From: Aphis gossypii
Lineage: Eukaryota; Arthropoda; Insecta; Hemiptera; Aphididae
Assembly: GCF_020184175.1 (NCBI RefSeq)
Contig: NC_065532.1
Span: 21,638,001-21,702,000, forward strand
Length of the DNA stretch: 64,000 bases
Direction: 5' to 3'
Made by a program: the position numbers and the translations under genes. The notes beneath the pieces were generated by a model. That model was given only the letters and a program-made list of their open reading frames with translations, made no database searches and was not told the DNA's origin. Each line of letters begins with the position of its first letter. Within the stretch, counting starts at the first letter, position 1. Positions 1-10,981 of the stretch are shown in pieces.

Positions 1-1121
1 AATATTTGAAGAAACGTCATTGCTGTTAGTGTGGTCTCATAGCTCGTAAGGCGACCCAACTAACTTCTTGCATTACTTCTAACATTAACATTAAAATCAT
101 TGGATTGTGAAATTTCATAAAGGGATAGAACTATTTTAACATATATAAAAGATTTCCGTTCTTCGTGTTGAGCTTCAACTATCCACATATCAGCTCGACC
201 AAATATCTTTTGTACTGAATCACTTTTACATCGCCAACGAGTAGCTCCAATATTGATTAAATGTGAAGAACTGGAACGATCATTATTTCTTTCATAAATA
301 TTAAGCCTTTTATAAGACTCTTTAAAAAACACGTATAGTTCTTGCATAAGTCCAAAAAATGAAATAACTGTCACAGAGTATGAAGTGGTTTGCTGCAATA
401 CTAAATTTAAGATATGTGCATAGCACCATGTATGTATATGTCTAGGTGACACTTATTTAAGTTTTACTTGTACGCCTTGATATTGTCCATTCATGTTCGC
501 TGCGCCATCAAACGCATCAGCAATACAATTTTTCAAATTAATGTTCATTGAGTTTAAAGTTATTCTCAATAAGTCAAAAAGTGCTTGACCAGATGACGAT
601 ATTGCTTTTTTCAAAGCTACTACTCTTTCTATAACATCAATCCTTGATATATTATCATTGACTGTGGCTCGTACATATCGCAAGACAAAGACACACTGAT
701 CATGAGTAGAAATATCCATTGTTGGATCCATGGTTATTGAATATTCGCCAGCAGAGTTTACTTCTTCCGATATTTTATTCAACATTAATTTATGTATCGT
801 TTGAATAATATTTGTGATTGTTGTTGGACTTATCAATAGGAAGGTTAGGTTAGGTCTGGAATCAATATTAGATGTTGTATGGACTTGTGATATTAGCGGT
901 GAATTTGGTAAAACTTTTTCAGAAATACGTTCAATCTGATTTGACTCTAGATTTTGATTTTTTTTCAGTTCAGCGGAATCCTGATTTAAAACAGTGTGTG
1001 TGAAAAAATTTGTCATTTTTTTAGATTTAGAGGCAATTTCATCGAGACGTTTTTTGTTTTGCTCTTTTCGTTTAAGAAAGCCACTTTTTTGGATTTTTTT
1101 CTTTTGATTATTCTGTTCCAT
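1..1121 (-). pseudogene. hAT transposase, DUF4371/ZMYM1-like, 3' part runs off window
   Basis: Minus-strand frame beginning at 1121 with a lysine-rich N-terminus, then a DUF4371-type RNase H-like core: an acidic segment SITMDPTMD, the motif CIADAFDGAANMNG, and after a break CYAHILNLVL and ATRWRCKSD, all typical of TTF/ZMYM1-type hAT transposases. A TAA at 453-455 and a TAG at 60-62 interrupt the same frame, which stays open on both sides and reaches the window edge, so these are point nonsense changes and not frameshifts. The C-terminal dimerisation region lies outside the window. The family catalyses cut-and-paste transposition, and host-domesticated relatives exist. With two stops this copy is most likely dead. 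The family call is firm from motifs. The exact subfamily is not. Confidence 0.8.
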
Positions 1122-2302
1122 TGTGGACTATAAATACAAATTTAAATTTAAAAATATTCCTACCGATTACATGTTTGATAAAAATATAAATAAAATAATG
1201 AGTAATAGAATAGGTTTATAAAACAGCATTCTAGTTCACCGTTGATAATAATATTATATTCCGACCTGACTGAATAAAATTATTAAAATGAAGGAAAATG
1301 TATTATTTTTGAGAATTAATTTGAATTAGTTTAATTATTTAATATAATAATAATGTACTCCTTATTCTTGTATGAAAATAAAACTCGATATGGGTCTATT
1401 TATAATTAAACAATATAGGAATAGAATATCTAAATTATATTATTTAGTAATATCTTTTAATAAACGATTATACATACTTACATTATTGATAAATAAATTA
1501 CAAAATGAATAATAATATTAATAACCAATAAATTACAAATTTAAATTTTGATTAAAAATACGACTAAGAATACCTAACACTAATTAACTCATGTTTCATT
1601 ATGCCAATAGTTAGTAACTTATACATGACTTTTCTGTGTATTAATTTAAAAATCATGTCTTAATATTACTACTTTCTTTGTACATAACAGCACACCAAAT
1701 CTCAAATAATTTTAACATTATAAATTATTTTCAATTTATTTAAACTATTATTTTAGTAATTCGTATCGAGAAATTAATTACTTTAGAAACTAAAAAAAAA
1801 AAAAACAAAAACTTACCTGTTTGGACTGTATGGCAATCAGGTTAAACTGTCGAATATGTAGCAAATAAGTAGGTAATACGAACGACAACGACGATAACCC
1901 GATGACGAAATTTAAATAAATGAAATAAAATACGTTTAATATTATTGACGATAGTAAATGTAAATCAAACCAATTTAAAAATAACTTTATTATTAACAAA
2001 AACAGTCGACGTCGCGCGTCGGTGTTTACTGTATAGTGAATTACATATACATATTGTTTTGTCTATTTATTTTCATAAATCATAAGAGTTATTCTAAAGA
2101 AAAAAATATTTTAGTGACGGACATACGCATTAGTAATGAATGATCTGAAAGCTAGTATACCAAAAATAAATTGCATTATTAGTAACTTACTAACAAAATC
2201 GTTATTTGTCATTTATGTTATTTTCTCTTTTTAAAATTATTGAATTAAAATTGCTAAAAACAACAAAATTACTAAATAAAACTTAAACTATTAGTTAATT
2301 GA
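1122..2302. other. A+T-rich stretch without a supported gene
   Basis: About 1.2 kb of A+T-rich sequence upstream (on the minus strand) of the DUF4371 frame. It probably holds the 5' untranslated part or an intron of that hAT element. Short open frames here are low-complexity and have no recognisable motif. Confidence 0.5.
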
Positions 2303-2380
2303 TAGGGGGCCCATCTCTTATATTATTTTAGAGGGCCTACCGGGATTTTCCCGGTATCCCGGTGGGCCAGTACGCGCCTG
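2303..2380 (-). repeat. Probable hAT terminal end (innermost of three)
   Basis: Read on the minus strand from 2380 the sequence starts CAGGCGCGTACTGGCCC and continues through a G+C-rich GGGATACCGGG / CCCGGTAGGCCC palindromic region to GGGCCC near 2311. The layout matches the end at 3216 (CAGGGTCGGACTGGCCC) and hAT-type CAGGG ends in general. It cuts straight into an otherwise normal transposase N-terminal frame, which supports an insertion boundary. The matching opposite end would lie outside the window. Confidence 0.5.
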
Positions 2381-2382
2381 AC

Positions 2383-2596
2383 GAGCCGCCATTGTCATTA
2401 TTACAATTAATCTTACTTCAAATTCAGAAGAAACGGTAACTATGTCTTCATTTAAACACCTAGGATAAACATTTATGATATTGATTTCGTTTGAAAATGC
2501 TAACTTCATCTGTTTCGGATCAGAACCAGCCTGGACTAGCATTTTTTTTTCTTTTAGACGCCGTTTTTCTGAACCACTTTTTAATTTGGTACTCAT
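2383..2596 (-). pseudogene. hAT/ZMYM1-like N-terminal exon, interrupted
   Basis: Starts at an ATG (2596) with MSTKLKSGSEKRRLKEKK followed by GSDPKQMKLAF. This lysine-rich leader with a DPKQ motif is typical of the first exon of TTF-type hAT/ZMYM1-like transposases. About 70 codons later the frame runs directly into the terminal repeat at 2380, so the rest of the protein is missing or displaced. It does not connect in a sensible order to the TTF-finger exon further upstream, which already contains the domain that should follow this leader. I therefore read it as a separate element. Confidence 0.55.
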
Positions 2597-3024
2597 TTTA
2601 GTTTAAATCAAATAAAAATAAACTAACAAAATTTAAAATAACTAAACATACAAAAATTTAAATACCCTCATAGTATGCTAAACCTAAACGCTGCAACAAC
2701 AAGATGAAAATGTGGACGACATAAAACAAATCAATAACTGTTTAAACTAAATGCTTATTGCTTTTATGGCTATATTAAGCACTAGTGCGTTGGTGCATGA
2801 CACTCGTATTGTAACAGACTTGTTTTGTATTGTTGGTTTGCATACTGTCAATAACGAATTGATGCCGTATTGCTGTACATTCCCGTATATTTTTATAATA
2901 GTTTATTATTTATAAATAAGAATATAAAGATAATAATAGATATCTGGTAATTATCAGTAATATATTATATTACTAAATATATATATGCTATGGCGTATAG
3001 CACGTTAAAATATAATATAATTTA

Positions 3025-3105
3025 TAAATAAACGTAATTTTATTACGAAAAATGTACGAATATGTATATTATACGTATCGTAAACGTAAAATATACGTAA
3101 ATGTC
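3025..3105. repeat. Remnant of the ACGT-rich repeat family seen at 24.2-25.3 kb
   Basis: Contains ATAAACGTAATTTTATTACG, then AAAAATGTACGAATATG and TACGTATCGTAAACG. The same words in the same order occur at about 25,115-25,190 inside the TIR element with the 132-bp tandem array. No terminal repeats were found here, so it is a fragment. Confidence 0.5.
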
Positions 3106-3157
3106 AGTTACCAAAACAATGATAATATATTTAATTAAAAATATGAATATGAAGTCA

Positions 3158-3216
3158 AAGGGCCCAAACTAGCTGACCTGTATCGCGGACCTGCGGTTCG
3201 GGCCAGTCCGACCCTG
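3158..3216 (-). repeat. Probable hAT terminal end (middle of three)
   Basis: On the minus strand from 3216: CAGGGTCGGACTGGCCCG, ending in GGGCCC about 55 bp inside. It abuts, without a gap, the coding frame of the TTF-finger exon that ends at about 3217, as expected if an element inserted into that exon. The exon frame (LSDYSNFVLHSN) is cut at this point. Confidence 0.5.
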
Positions 3217-4184
3217 GTGGTTAGAATGCAAAACAAAATTACTATAGTCGCTTAATGCAGCTTTATGAGCATTCGAAGTAAAATGTTGTTCAAGCTTTCC
3301 CGGCTTTTTTGTTCCACGAGATTTCATTTTATGCCAATGTCTTATTCCAGTAGTTGATCACACAGGATCAGCAAATGATCGATTAGGCCCACTTAGAAAT
3401 AAACCACAAATATAACAATATGCCGAATCATTAAATATACTATATTCCAAGTAAAGATACTCTTTATACCAATTTGAACAAAATTGTCTTTGTTTACTTT
3501 CAGAAATATCAATATTAATGGGGAATTTTACCAATTTTGGTTGAAAAGGTCCTAAACTCAATAAGTAATTTCTTTGAGAACTTGATTCAATCTTTCCTCG
3601 TTTTCCGGGATCGTGGTCTAATAATTTATCAATAATATTATCTTGTGGTAATGTAGATAAATTGGGTTCGGGATGTTCAGAAGGAAGTTCTTTAGCTAAT
3701 ACATTTGTTGCATAATTAATATATTCTGTTGCTTTCGTTTTAAATAAAGAAATAATGTCAACACTTTCAACTAAAAAAGCTATAGGATTAGGAACTGTAT
3801 CATTTTTAATTTTGTTCAATAGATCAGTGCAGACATTCAGATCACAGAGTAATGACTCTAAAATTCCTACACAAGTAACCCATGTTTCATCTTTAGTTGT
3901 ATCACTCGTATCGTCTTTTTTTCCGGAAAACACGTTAAATTTTCAAAAATATCAGTTTTTTGCACTTTGGCTAATAATATGTCATGATCTGTATCCTCAA
4001 TAGATGATTTTATATATTCACTACATTTGTCCAACTGAGCAGGAAGTAATTCTAATTTGTCATATTTTAAACTTGAGTCAAAATCGATTTTATTTTTATC
4101 TACATCAAACGATTCAGATAATAGTTGACCAACTTCATTTTCCGATGTTTTTGGACTTATGTCTGTATTATTTTCATTTTTCTA
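3217..4184 (-). pseudogene. hAT TTF-type zinc-finger exon, broken
   Basis: A minus-strand exon opens after TTGTTATAG at about 4185 and carries an acidic leader with ENNTDISPKTSENEVG, then LLDHDPGKRG and a TTF-type (ZMYM/BED-like) finger: RQFCSNWYKEYLYLEYS, AYCYICGLF and, after a TGA at 3358-3360, IRHWHKMKSRG and LEQHFTSNAHKAAL. The finger's C-x2-C and terminal H residues are visible, and in this family it binds DNA ahead of the transposase core. A frameshift lies near 3905-3935 in an A-run. The core domain is missing because the exon is cut at 3216 by a terminal repeat. The upstream partner is probably the C2H2 exon at 5526-5729, across an intron that holds the piggyBac-type MITE. Confidence 0.7.
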
Positions 4185-4238
4185 TAACAATAGATTATTA
4201 AATTTTATTTATAATTTTTACTTATTAGTTTATAATAT

Positions 4239-4595
4239 TTAACCCGTCGGTGGTCGCGATGATTTTATAACACCTTAGTGAGTGAGCGCAGCGCTCTTTA
4301 TGCCTGTTTTGCCAATTTTGCATACGATTTTTATTAGAATAAGTTTAAGATCTTAAATTCAAGTTTGTGGTTGTCGGTGAAACAAAAATAAAGCTTTAAA
4401 ATATTACTTTTATTTCTTAATATAATGATTAAATTCATAACATTTAATTTTTTCTATATTTGTACATAATATGTCGATAAGAGGTATTATTTATAGTTTC
4501 ACACGAAATACGGCAGAAACAAGCCAGTGGTGACCAAACTCGTTTTAATGTGAGCGTGGCGCTCACATCGCGACCACTGACGAGTGACGGGTTAA
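4239..4595. mobile_element. piggyBac-type MITE, 357 bp with TTAA ends
   Basis: TTAA at 4239-4242 is followed by CCCGTCGGTGGTCGCGATG, and CATCGCGACCACTGACGAGT then GACGGG precede TTAA at 4592-4595. The ends are imperfect inverted repeats of about 25 bp beginning CCC, flanked by TTAA, the hallmark of piggyBac insertion. There is no coding capacity. It lies in the putative intron of a hAT gene. Confidence 0.85.
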
Positions 4596-5525
4596 TCATC
4601 TAACTTGCCTCAAGCATTCAAATTTCAAGCCCATATTTACTATATTGTGCTCGTATGCTTATTGTAAACTGTTTTACAGATTGTATATATTTTATTGAAT
4701 GTTAAAAAAAAAATTATTATTAGTGTCGTATACGCCGATTACTCGGACGTATACCAAAATAAAGTTAAACACAAAATAACGCAAAATACTTTATTTGAAG
4801 TTTGAACACGACGTCCGGTGGTGATCGAGTCACACGATCACCACCACTGACTACCTTTGCTGTCTTAGCCATCTCACTTATATATTACACTTACAATCGA
4901 ATTACTATCGATTGTTCTACATTTTTCTATTACTACGTTAAATTTACAATTATAGATACTATGATTATTGTGTAATTGTTATTTTAACCCGATTAGTAAA
5001 TTATTAAACAAATTTATTTACATTTCTTATTATTATATCTTGCTTACTATGCTAACTGTAATATAAAGTTTACTGGCACCAAATTGCACAATTGTTATTT
5101 TAACTTATTTCTGTGAATAATTAACTATTGCTTAACTTATTGAATTTTACTGTTTTACTTATTATCTATAGTTTTTCTTAACTTATTTCTTACGTACTAA
5201 CATCTCTTATAAAATATTCATACATATAATACAACATTAGGTAAGTAGTACAAACACTTCAAAATCAAAGTATAAATCACTGATACATTTATACAGGTAC
5301 CTAACCTAACCTATTTAGTATATTTAATTAGATACACATTTAATATTATTTCAAATTGCATTTTATTAAGAAAAGGAATAGAATATAAACCTTTATAAGG
5401 ATAAGTATGATGATAAATATGAATGAAATGAAGGATACCTACCTACCGAGTTTCATAAATACGTATCAATAATGTACAAACACTATTCTACATTTCTACT
5501 CTAATTATTTTCAGATATCGCATCA
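4596..5525. other. Non-coding interval, intron-like
   Basis: A+T-rich sequence between two exons of the presumed outer hAT gene. A G+C-richer island at about 4725-4860 contains a perfect hairpin and may be the remnant of another inserted element. No frame with recognisable content was seen. Confidence 0.4.
4817..4845. repeat. Perfect 11-bp stem, 7-nt loop hairpin
   Basis: GGTGGTGATCG (4817-4827) and CGATCACCACC (4835-4845) are exact reverse complements separated by AGTCACA, in a G+C-richer island in otherwise A+T-rich DNA. The function is unknown. It could be an internal palindrome of a small element. Confidence 0.7.
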
Positions 5526-5729
5526 TTAACATGCCTTTCGTTCGAAATTCAACCGAGCATATACGAACGGATTATCTGCTGCTCCATGGTGTTTCACCTT
5601 AACCTTTGCTCCGTTGTGCACTTGTTTTTCGTGCTTTCGACGGTAGTCGCCATCAAATGTACTACCACAAGACAAGCACTCAAGTTTTATCCTCTTCCTT
5701 TTGCGTTTTTCTTTTACAAAATCACTCAT
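5526..5729 (-). CDS. C2H2-finger first exon of a hAT-type gene
   Basis: Begins at an ATG (5729) with MSDFVKEKRKRKRIK, then LECLSCGSTFDGDYRRKHEKQVH, a single C2H2 zinc finger (C-x2-C, 12 residues, H-x4-H). The frame is followed by a plausible donor, CAT|GTTAAT, just before its TAA. Aphid ZMYM1-like transposase genes often start with such a basic leader plus one finger, so I read it as exon 1 of the outer hAT whose next exon starts near 4184. A terminal repeat lies about 440 bp upstream at 6172. An independent small gene cannot be excluded. Confidence 0.5.
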   Translation of the reverse strand: MSDFVKEKRKRKRIKLECLSCGSTFDGDYRRKHEKQVHNGAKVKVKHHGAADNPFVYARLNFERKAC

Positions 5730-6640
5730 TGTAAAATTAATTAGCTAATTTATAAATTGGTACTTTATATTGAATAGTTAGGAAATGGTTCACCACAATA
5801 ATAAAATGCCTTGTACTATACGTCTATGCGTCGGGCCCGAGCGATTAGTAAAATGATAAGCAATGTACAATAATGTACACACAGCCTATTAATAAATATA
5901 TTTGTATACTATTCACAACAACACATAGACATTTAAATGTTCAATGATAATATACCTAATTTCATATTTCAGTCGACAGTCCCTTATCTTCATAGATACG
6001 AAAATACGATAAATGATAAATTATTTACATCGACATGTTTTTGTATTTTTCATTTTACGAAAAACAATTTGACGACCGATATTTAAATTGTAATTGTGCC
6101 GACTCGATACAATCAAATTTGCCGAGTCGGGGGGTGTGACATCCCCCTATAACCCCCCTAACGCCGGCCCTGCATAACTCAAAGCTGACACGTACAATTA
6201 TACATTGTTGTGGCAAGTGTTAACCTTGAATTTTTTACGAATATACTTTGTTACATTAAATTTCATTATATTATTTAATGTATATTATTATATGATAAAT
6301 ATAGCAAAGTTTTAGAATAGTTTTAGTCTAGATTCAAAGATTCTAATTGTTTGTGCAGCGAATTTAAAGAATTGCGTATACTTAATTCAGATTTAAATAA
6401 TGCATATTGTGATTTTTCATAGTTCAGTTTAAGTTGTTTTTTTTTAATTTTTTAATTATTTGGTTTATTATTCTTATTTTTTCTTTGTGTATCTTTTCTT
6501 CTTCGTCTGCATCGGTAAAATTTGTTTCACATCGTTCATACATTTCTTCAATTTGTAGTTTGATGAACGTAGATGATTCCATTTTATTATTTTTATTTTT
6601 GAAACTGTTAATGGTAATATTTTATTCAATAATTAATATA
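5730..6640. other. Non-coding interval with a hAT end at about 6120-6172
   Basis: Read on the minus strand from 6172 the sequence begins CAGGGCCGGCGTTAGGGGGG, a hAT-type terminus in the same orientation as those at 3216 and 2380. It would be the outer end of the first of the three elements. The remainder (6173-6640) is A+T-rich host or older repeat DNA without a supported gene. Confidence 0.5.
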
Positions 6641-7080
6641 CAGTAGAAGCCTATTATTAGAAACACGGATTATTGATACAATCACGTTATTGAAATAAAA
6701 TATACCGGGACGGATCACCTGTATATTAGAAAATTTAAAATAAATCGGATTATTGAAACAGTACATCGGTTATTTGAATCAATTAGACGAAGGTTAGTTG
6801 ACATATTATACAGTATACACCGGTTATTCAGTTATCGGTTATCAGCACCGTGCGGATGAAATAGGTTTTGAGCAGCATTATTCATATGAAAATATGGTTA
6901 TGGAGTAACCACATTTTACATGAATACAATCATACATAAATACATACATTTTTTTTATATAGTAAAATCTAACAAATCGCTTATTAGAAACAATCGGTTA
7001 ATTGACACATTTCACTTTGGTCCCAAAGTGTTTCTTTCTAATATTTATTTTTATTTATTTCTAATAAGCGGCTTCTACTG
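6641..7080. mobile_element. pogo/mariner-type MITE, 440 bp with TA ends
   Basis: Starts CAGTAGAAGCCTATTATTAG at 6641 and ends CTAATAAGCGGCTTCTACTG at 7080, inverted repeats of about 20 bp with two mismatches, flanked by TA on both sides (6639-6640 and 7081-7082). The TA target and CAGT-type ends suggest a non-autonomous pogo/Tigger-like element. The interior repeats CGGTTATT-type words and has no transposase. Confidence 0.75.
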
Positions 7081-7313
7081 TACTTCTGTAATTCAACGAT
7101 AAATCACAGTCATCGAACGTGATCGGATTTGGTTTATACGAACGCTTTGTCGAACGATAATAATGGTAAACGATACGATATTATTTTCTTCCTTTATATG
7201 TTATATTCAACTCATATTATGTGATAAATTTTTACAACGCAGTTAAAATATTAATAAAGAATGTTGAACGCAAACATAGATACAAGTACCTACATAGTAT
7301 TTTTTCAAACTTA

Positions 7314-7987
7314 TGTAGTAAGCCGACGGAGTCGTCTCACTATTTTTTTCTATTTTAACTCATTTACATATACTACGAGGTTCTGCACATTTAAATATTT
7401 TATTATCATACTCGTAGCGATACGTAATTAAATTTGATGGCAATTCCAAGAATCAAAGCGTATGGGAAAACACAGCCACAAACAACTTTTTCTTGCCCTT
7501 TTGACAAACAAGCCATGCACATAAATCATAGATGCGCACGCCTTGGTATAATAGCACAACAACAAGTCCAATCCAGGGTTAAGTGTCTTGGGCGCAAAAC
7601 CACTTTTGTAGCTACAGTGACAACATTCTATAACACACCTTTTTGTCCATTTCCTAGTCTCTATCATGTACAACCAGGGGGTACAGAGAACCATATAAAT
7701 ACAGGTCTCTGTCCGTCTTAAAATTTAGAATTAGTTTCACATTCGCATAGAACTAGTCTATGTCCAAATTTTAGTTTAACTTTTTCTCGGGCAGCTACTT
7801 AACGTGCTGTCCTCAAATTCTTATACACTTGTTTTATTGTAACAAATTATAACTTTAATTTTAATAAACTCTTGTATTAACATTGTGTCTTTGTCTCACT
7901 TTTAAAACCCGTAATCTTTTCTCGACAACTTGATCCAACTGCAGATGTCAAGCACTCATTTATAAACGATAGTGAGAGATCACTACA
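7314..7987 (+). repeat. 5' LTR of the endogenous retrovirus
   Basis: Begins TGTAGTAAGCC and ends GATCACTACA (TG...CA). It contains a TATA-like TATAAAT at 7694-7700 and AATAAA at 7863-7868, as expected for U3 promoter and polyadenylation signals. It is identical to the 3' copy except for one missing T near 7444. Open frames on both strands inside it are incidental. Confidence 0.9.
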
Positions 7988-7993
7988 CGTTTT

Positions 7994-8011
7994 TGGTGTC
8001 AGGTGTGGGGT
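7994..8011 (+). other. Primer-binding site, tRNA-Leu type
   Basis: TGGTGTCAGGTGTGGGGT starts six bases after the LTR end. TGGTGTCAG is complementary to the CTGACACCA 3' end known for insect leucine tRNAs, so leucine tRNA is the likely primer of minus-strand DNA synthesis. The isoacceptor cannot be fixed from this alone. Confidence 0.65.
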
Positions 8012-8198
8012 CACCTGAAAGAAGAATTTTGGTATCCAACCCAAAATCAAGTACATCAGCGGACCTCGAGTGTGTCAACATCAGGATCAACGGAAGGAGA
8101 TCACGGATAAGTTGCGACAAGTCAACAAATCGAGCCTAGCAGCGAAGCGAGCCGCAGCGCAGTTTTCAAAGCAGGACAACCACAGGACCGGACAAACA

Positions 8199-8215
8199 AT
8201 GAACACTTTGTAAGT
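8199..8215 (+). promoter_or_regulatory. Leader mini-ORF ATG with splice donor
   Basis: An ATG at 8199 is followed by two further codons and two bases of a third, and then by a strong 5' splice site GTAAGT at 8210-8215. Unspliced, the frame stops at once. Spliced at 8209/8210, the exon carries two bases of an incomplete codon. Three downstream acceptors, each ahead of a post-pol ORF, supply exactly the one base needed to keep that ORF in frame. The same leader recurs in the second copy at about 15,185-15,201. Confidence 0.7.
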
Positions 8216-8245
8216 TGCCGTATAAGCAAATAAATTCTTTAGTAT

Positions 8246-8773
8246 ATGTCTGAGAGTCCTAATCGGTGTTGGGAAATAATTAAATACAACCCACAAACTT
8301 TACGAACAACCATCATGAGTGTAACTTTAGGAATTGAATCTGCAATACGCATGATTCCGACCTTTACGGGGGGATCTGAGACAGATTTAGCGTCATATAT
8401 ACTTGAATGTAATTATATAATGGAAAACGTCCACGAAACTCTTAAACCTATGATTTTCAAACGAATGTTAACAAGTTTAAAGGGGGAAGATTTTCAAGCA
8501 GTACGCTATCGCAGTATTCCGGATTGGCCCGCACTCGAAGCTCACCTTCGGAAAGTATTCGGGGCGACGCACTCAATCGGTTTTTTACAAACAAATCTAT
8601 ACAATATTAAACAAAAATACGACGAAGATATTAAAAGCTTCGCCGCACGCACCGAAAAATGTTACCACGATTTGGTAAGCGCACTAACGGTAGGGCTAAA
8701 TAAAAATGACGCCGCCGCAGTCGCGAACACGCATAAATCGGGAGCGCGCAATGCATTTATTAATCTTTTCTAG
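8246..8773 (+). pseudogene. Gag remnant of the endogenous retrovirus
   Basis: An ATG frame of about 175 codons starts 37 bp after the leader donor. It carries a retrotransposon capsid-like region: IRMIPTFTGGSETDLASYI, an F-hydrophobic stretch GEDFQAVRYR, and IGFLQTNLYNIKQKYDED with ARTEKCYHDLVSAL, resembling gypsy-type Gag capsid. It ends at a TAG reached just after the frame jumps into RT sequence. The C-terminal Gag, any nucleocapsid and the protease are absent. The deletion junction is near 8757-8763. Confidence 0.75.
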
Positions 8774-10881
8774 GACTACTAAATTACTATAGACGTTTCG
8801 TCGACAATTTTGCGAAAATAGCAAAACCACTAACTTACTTACTTAAAAAAGACGTACCATTTACATGGACTGACAATTGCGAACATAGTTTCCAAGAACT
8901 TAAAAAGGCTTTAATGAACCCGCCATTGCTAGTCTATCCAGATTGGGAAGCAGGGAAATTTAACTTGTGTACTGACGCTTCACAATATGCCATAGGAGCC
9001 GTACTTTCTCAAGGGGACGTACCTAATGACCAACCTATAGCTTACGCGAGTAGAACACTAAACAAAGCCGAAAATAACTATAGCGTTATTCAATAAGAAT
9101 TGTTAGCCATCGTATGGGCCGTGAAATATTTTAGACCATATCTCTATGGCCGACATTTTACCATAATCACCGACCATCGACCTTTAACATACCTGTTTGG
9201 TATTAAAGACGCATCGTCTCAATTAATGCGCTGGCGATTACAGTTGGCTGATTATGACTATACTATAAAATACAGGGCAGGACCGGAACATTCAAAAGCG
9301 GACTGTTTATCGCGTATCCGAGTAATACAAACCGATAAAACAGTAGATAATAAAACGTTCGTAGAATTTCGAACCGCGGAAGACAAACCGATTTTTAATT
9401 CGAAAATTGTAGAGGTTAACGACAGCATTAGCAAGGCCATTGAAAGTGAAACCACAATTATACCGATACCGGGGGACAAAAAAATAACCCATTCCGATGT
9501 AAGAGGTATTGTAAAGAATGTCAATCCTAATAAAATACAATTCACGGACGAAAACCGGTTTTGTGTAATTTCCGATACGTTGCCTCTGATGATTTTCTAT
9601 AATATGCTAAAAACACATAACACGCCTCTTGAACCAGAGGGCGTGTACCAAGCGATAGTAAACATTAAAACGTATTGTATTAACAACTACATAACCGCCT
9701 TTTCAACCATTAAATTAGACGGTCAGTCCTCTTTAACAAATTACGCACGAATCAGAACGATGTTCAGATATATCTTTAAAGGTACAAACATTGTAGTTAA
9801 AATATATAGTGGTAGACAGTATACAGAAGAAGAAAAACAACAAATAATTTACGAACATCATGATTCGCCGCTAGGGGGTCACGCAGGAGTATCGCGTACC
9901 GTAAAGCGACTCCAAATAAACCATAACTGGCGTAATATTAAAAAAGACGTAAAACGATATATTAAAAATTGTGAGCTATGTCAGAAAAATAAATCCCATA
10001 ATAAAACAAAACAACCGATGTTAATTACCAGCACAGTAGTAAAACCGTTCGAACGCATTTGCCTAGATATAGTAGGACCATTACCAAAAACTTTATTAGG
10101 AAATATGTATATACTAACACTACAAGATGAGTTATCTCGTTACGCGTTAGCCATAGCATTATCGTCCACGGACGCACCTACTGTAGCACAAGCATTTGTC
10201 GAATGTTACGTATGCACATATGGTATTCCAAAGTCGATTCTAACCGATTGTGGAACCAACTTTCTATCCGATGTTTTTAAGGGCATGTGTAAATTACTAG
10301 ACATTAAAAAAGTACAGACAACTGCTTGGCATCCACAAACAAACGGTTTTCTCGAACGTAGTCATAAAACGTTAAAAACGTATCTACGAAGTTTTGTCGA
10401 TAAAGATAGCAACTGGGATAAATTGTTATGTTACGCAACTTTTTGCTATAATACAACTGTTCACACTTCAACTAATTTTACGCCTTACGAACTCGTGTTC
10501 GGTACTAAGCCAAATATTCCATCAGCTTTTAATAAAGACCCAGAACCACAATACAATTACGATAACTATGTATTCGATCTTAAACGTATGATGCAGGAAG
10601 CTCATAAAATAGCTAGGGACAATTTAATTAAGAAAAAAGAAACAAACAAAACTTACTATGACAAATCTCTAAACGAAATTGAACTTCACGTAGGTGACAA
10701 AGTACTTATTAGAGAACATAATAAGAAAAACGTACTAAGCTTTAATTGGCAAGGGCCATACGAAGTGTTACTAGTACATGATAACGAAAACATAACAATA
10801 CAAAAAGGTAGACGCGAGTATCGTATTCATAAAAATAATGTTAAACGGTATTACGACGATGAACAAAGTTCAAGTCAATAA
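8764..10881 (+). pseudogene. Pol remnant: RT thumb, RNase H, integrase
   Basis: The frame opens at SFLGLLNYYRRF, the conserved block just after the RT palm in gypsy elements, so the YxDD catalytic site is deleted. RNase H follows (LCTDASQYAIGAVLSQG, then after a TAA at 9094-9096 ELLAIVWAVKYFRPYL and TDHRPLTYLF). Integrase shows the HHCC finger (HHDSPLGGHAGVSRTVKR ... CELCQKN), the DDE core (LDIVGPLPKT; TDCGTNFLSDVF; HPQTNGFLERSHKTLKTYLR) and a C-terminal domain with VGDKVLIRE. The integrase part alone is intact to a TAA at 10,881. The nonsense codon and the missing palm make it non-functional as a polymerase. Confidence 0.85.
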
Positions 10882-10981
10882 GTCTAATCTACATATATTA
10901 ACAATCATTTAGTTTTCAGTTTTTTTTTTCTCTACTTTTCTATCCGCTACAATTTTTTTTTCTTTTATTTTTCTGTTTTAG

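Noticed and set aside
4700..4870. Possible solo LTR starting TGTCGTATACGCC
   Set aside because: No matching second end, target duplication or CA terminus could be defined, so only the hairpin is reported.
7428..7721. Long open frames on both strands within the LTRs (also at 14,345-14,707)
   Set aside because: They lie wholly inside the LTR, overlap each other in antisense and have no recognisable protein motif. Chance frames in a G+C-richer repeat.
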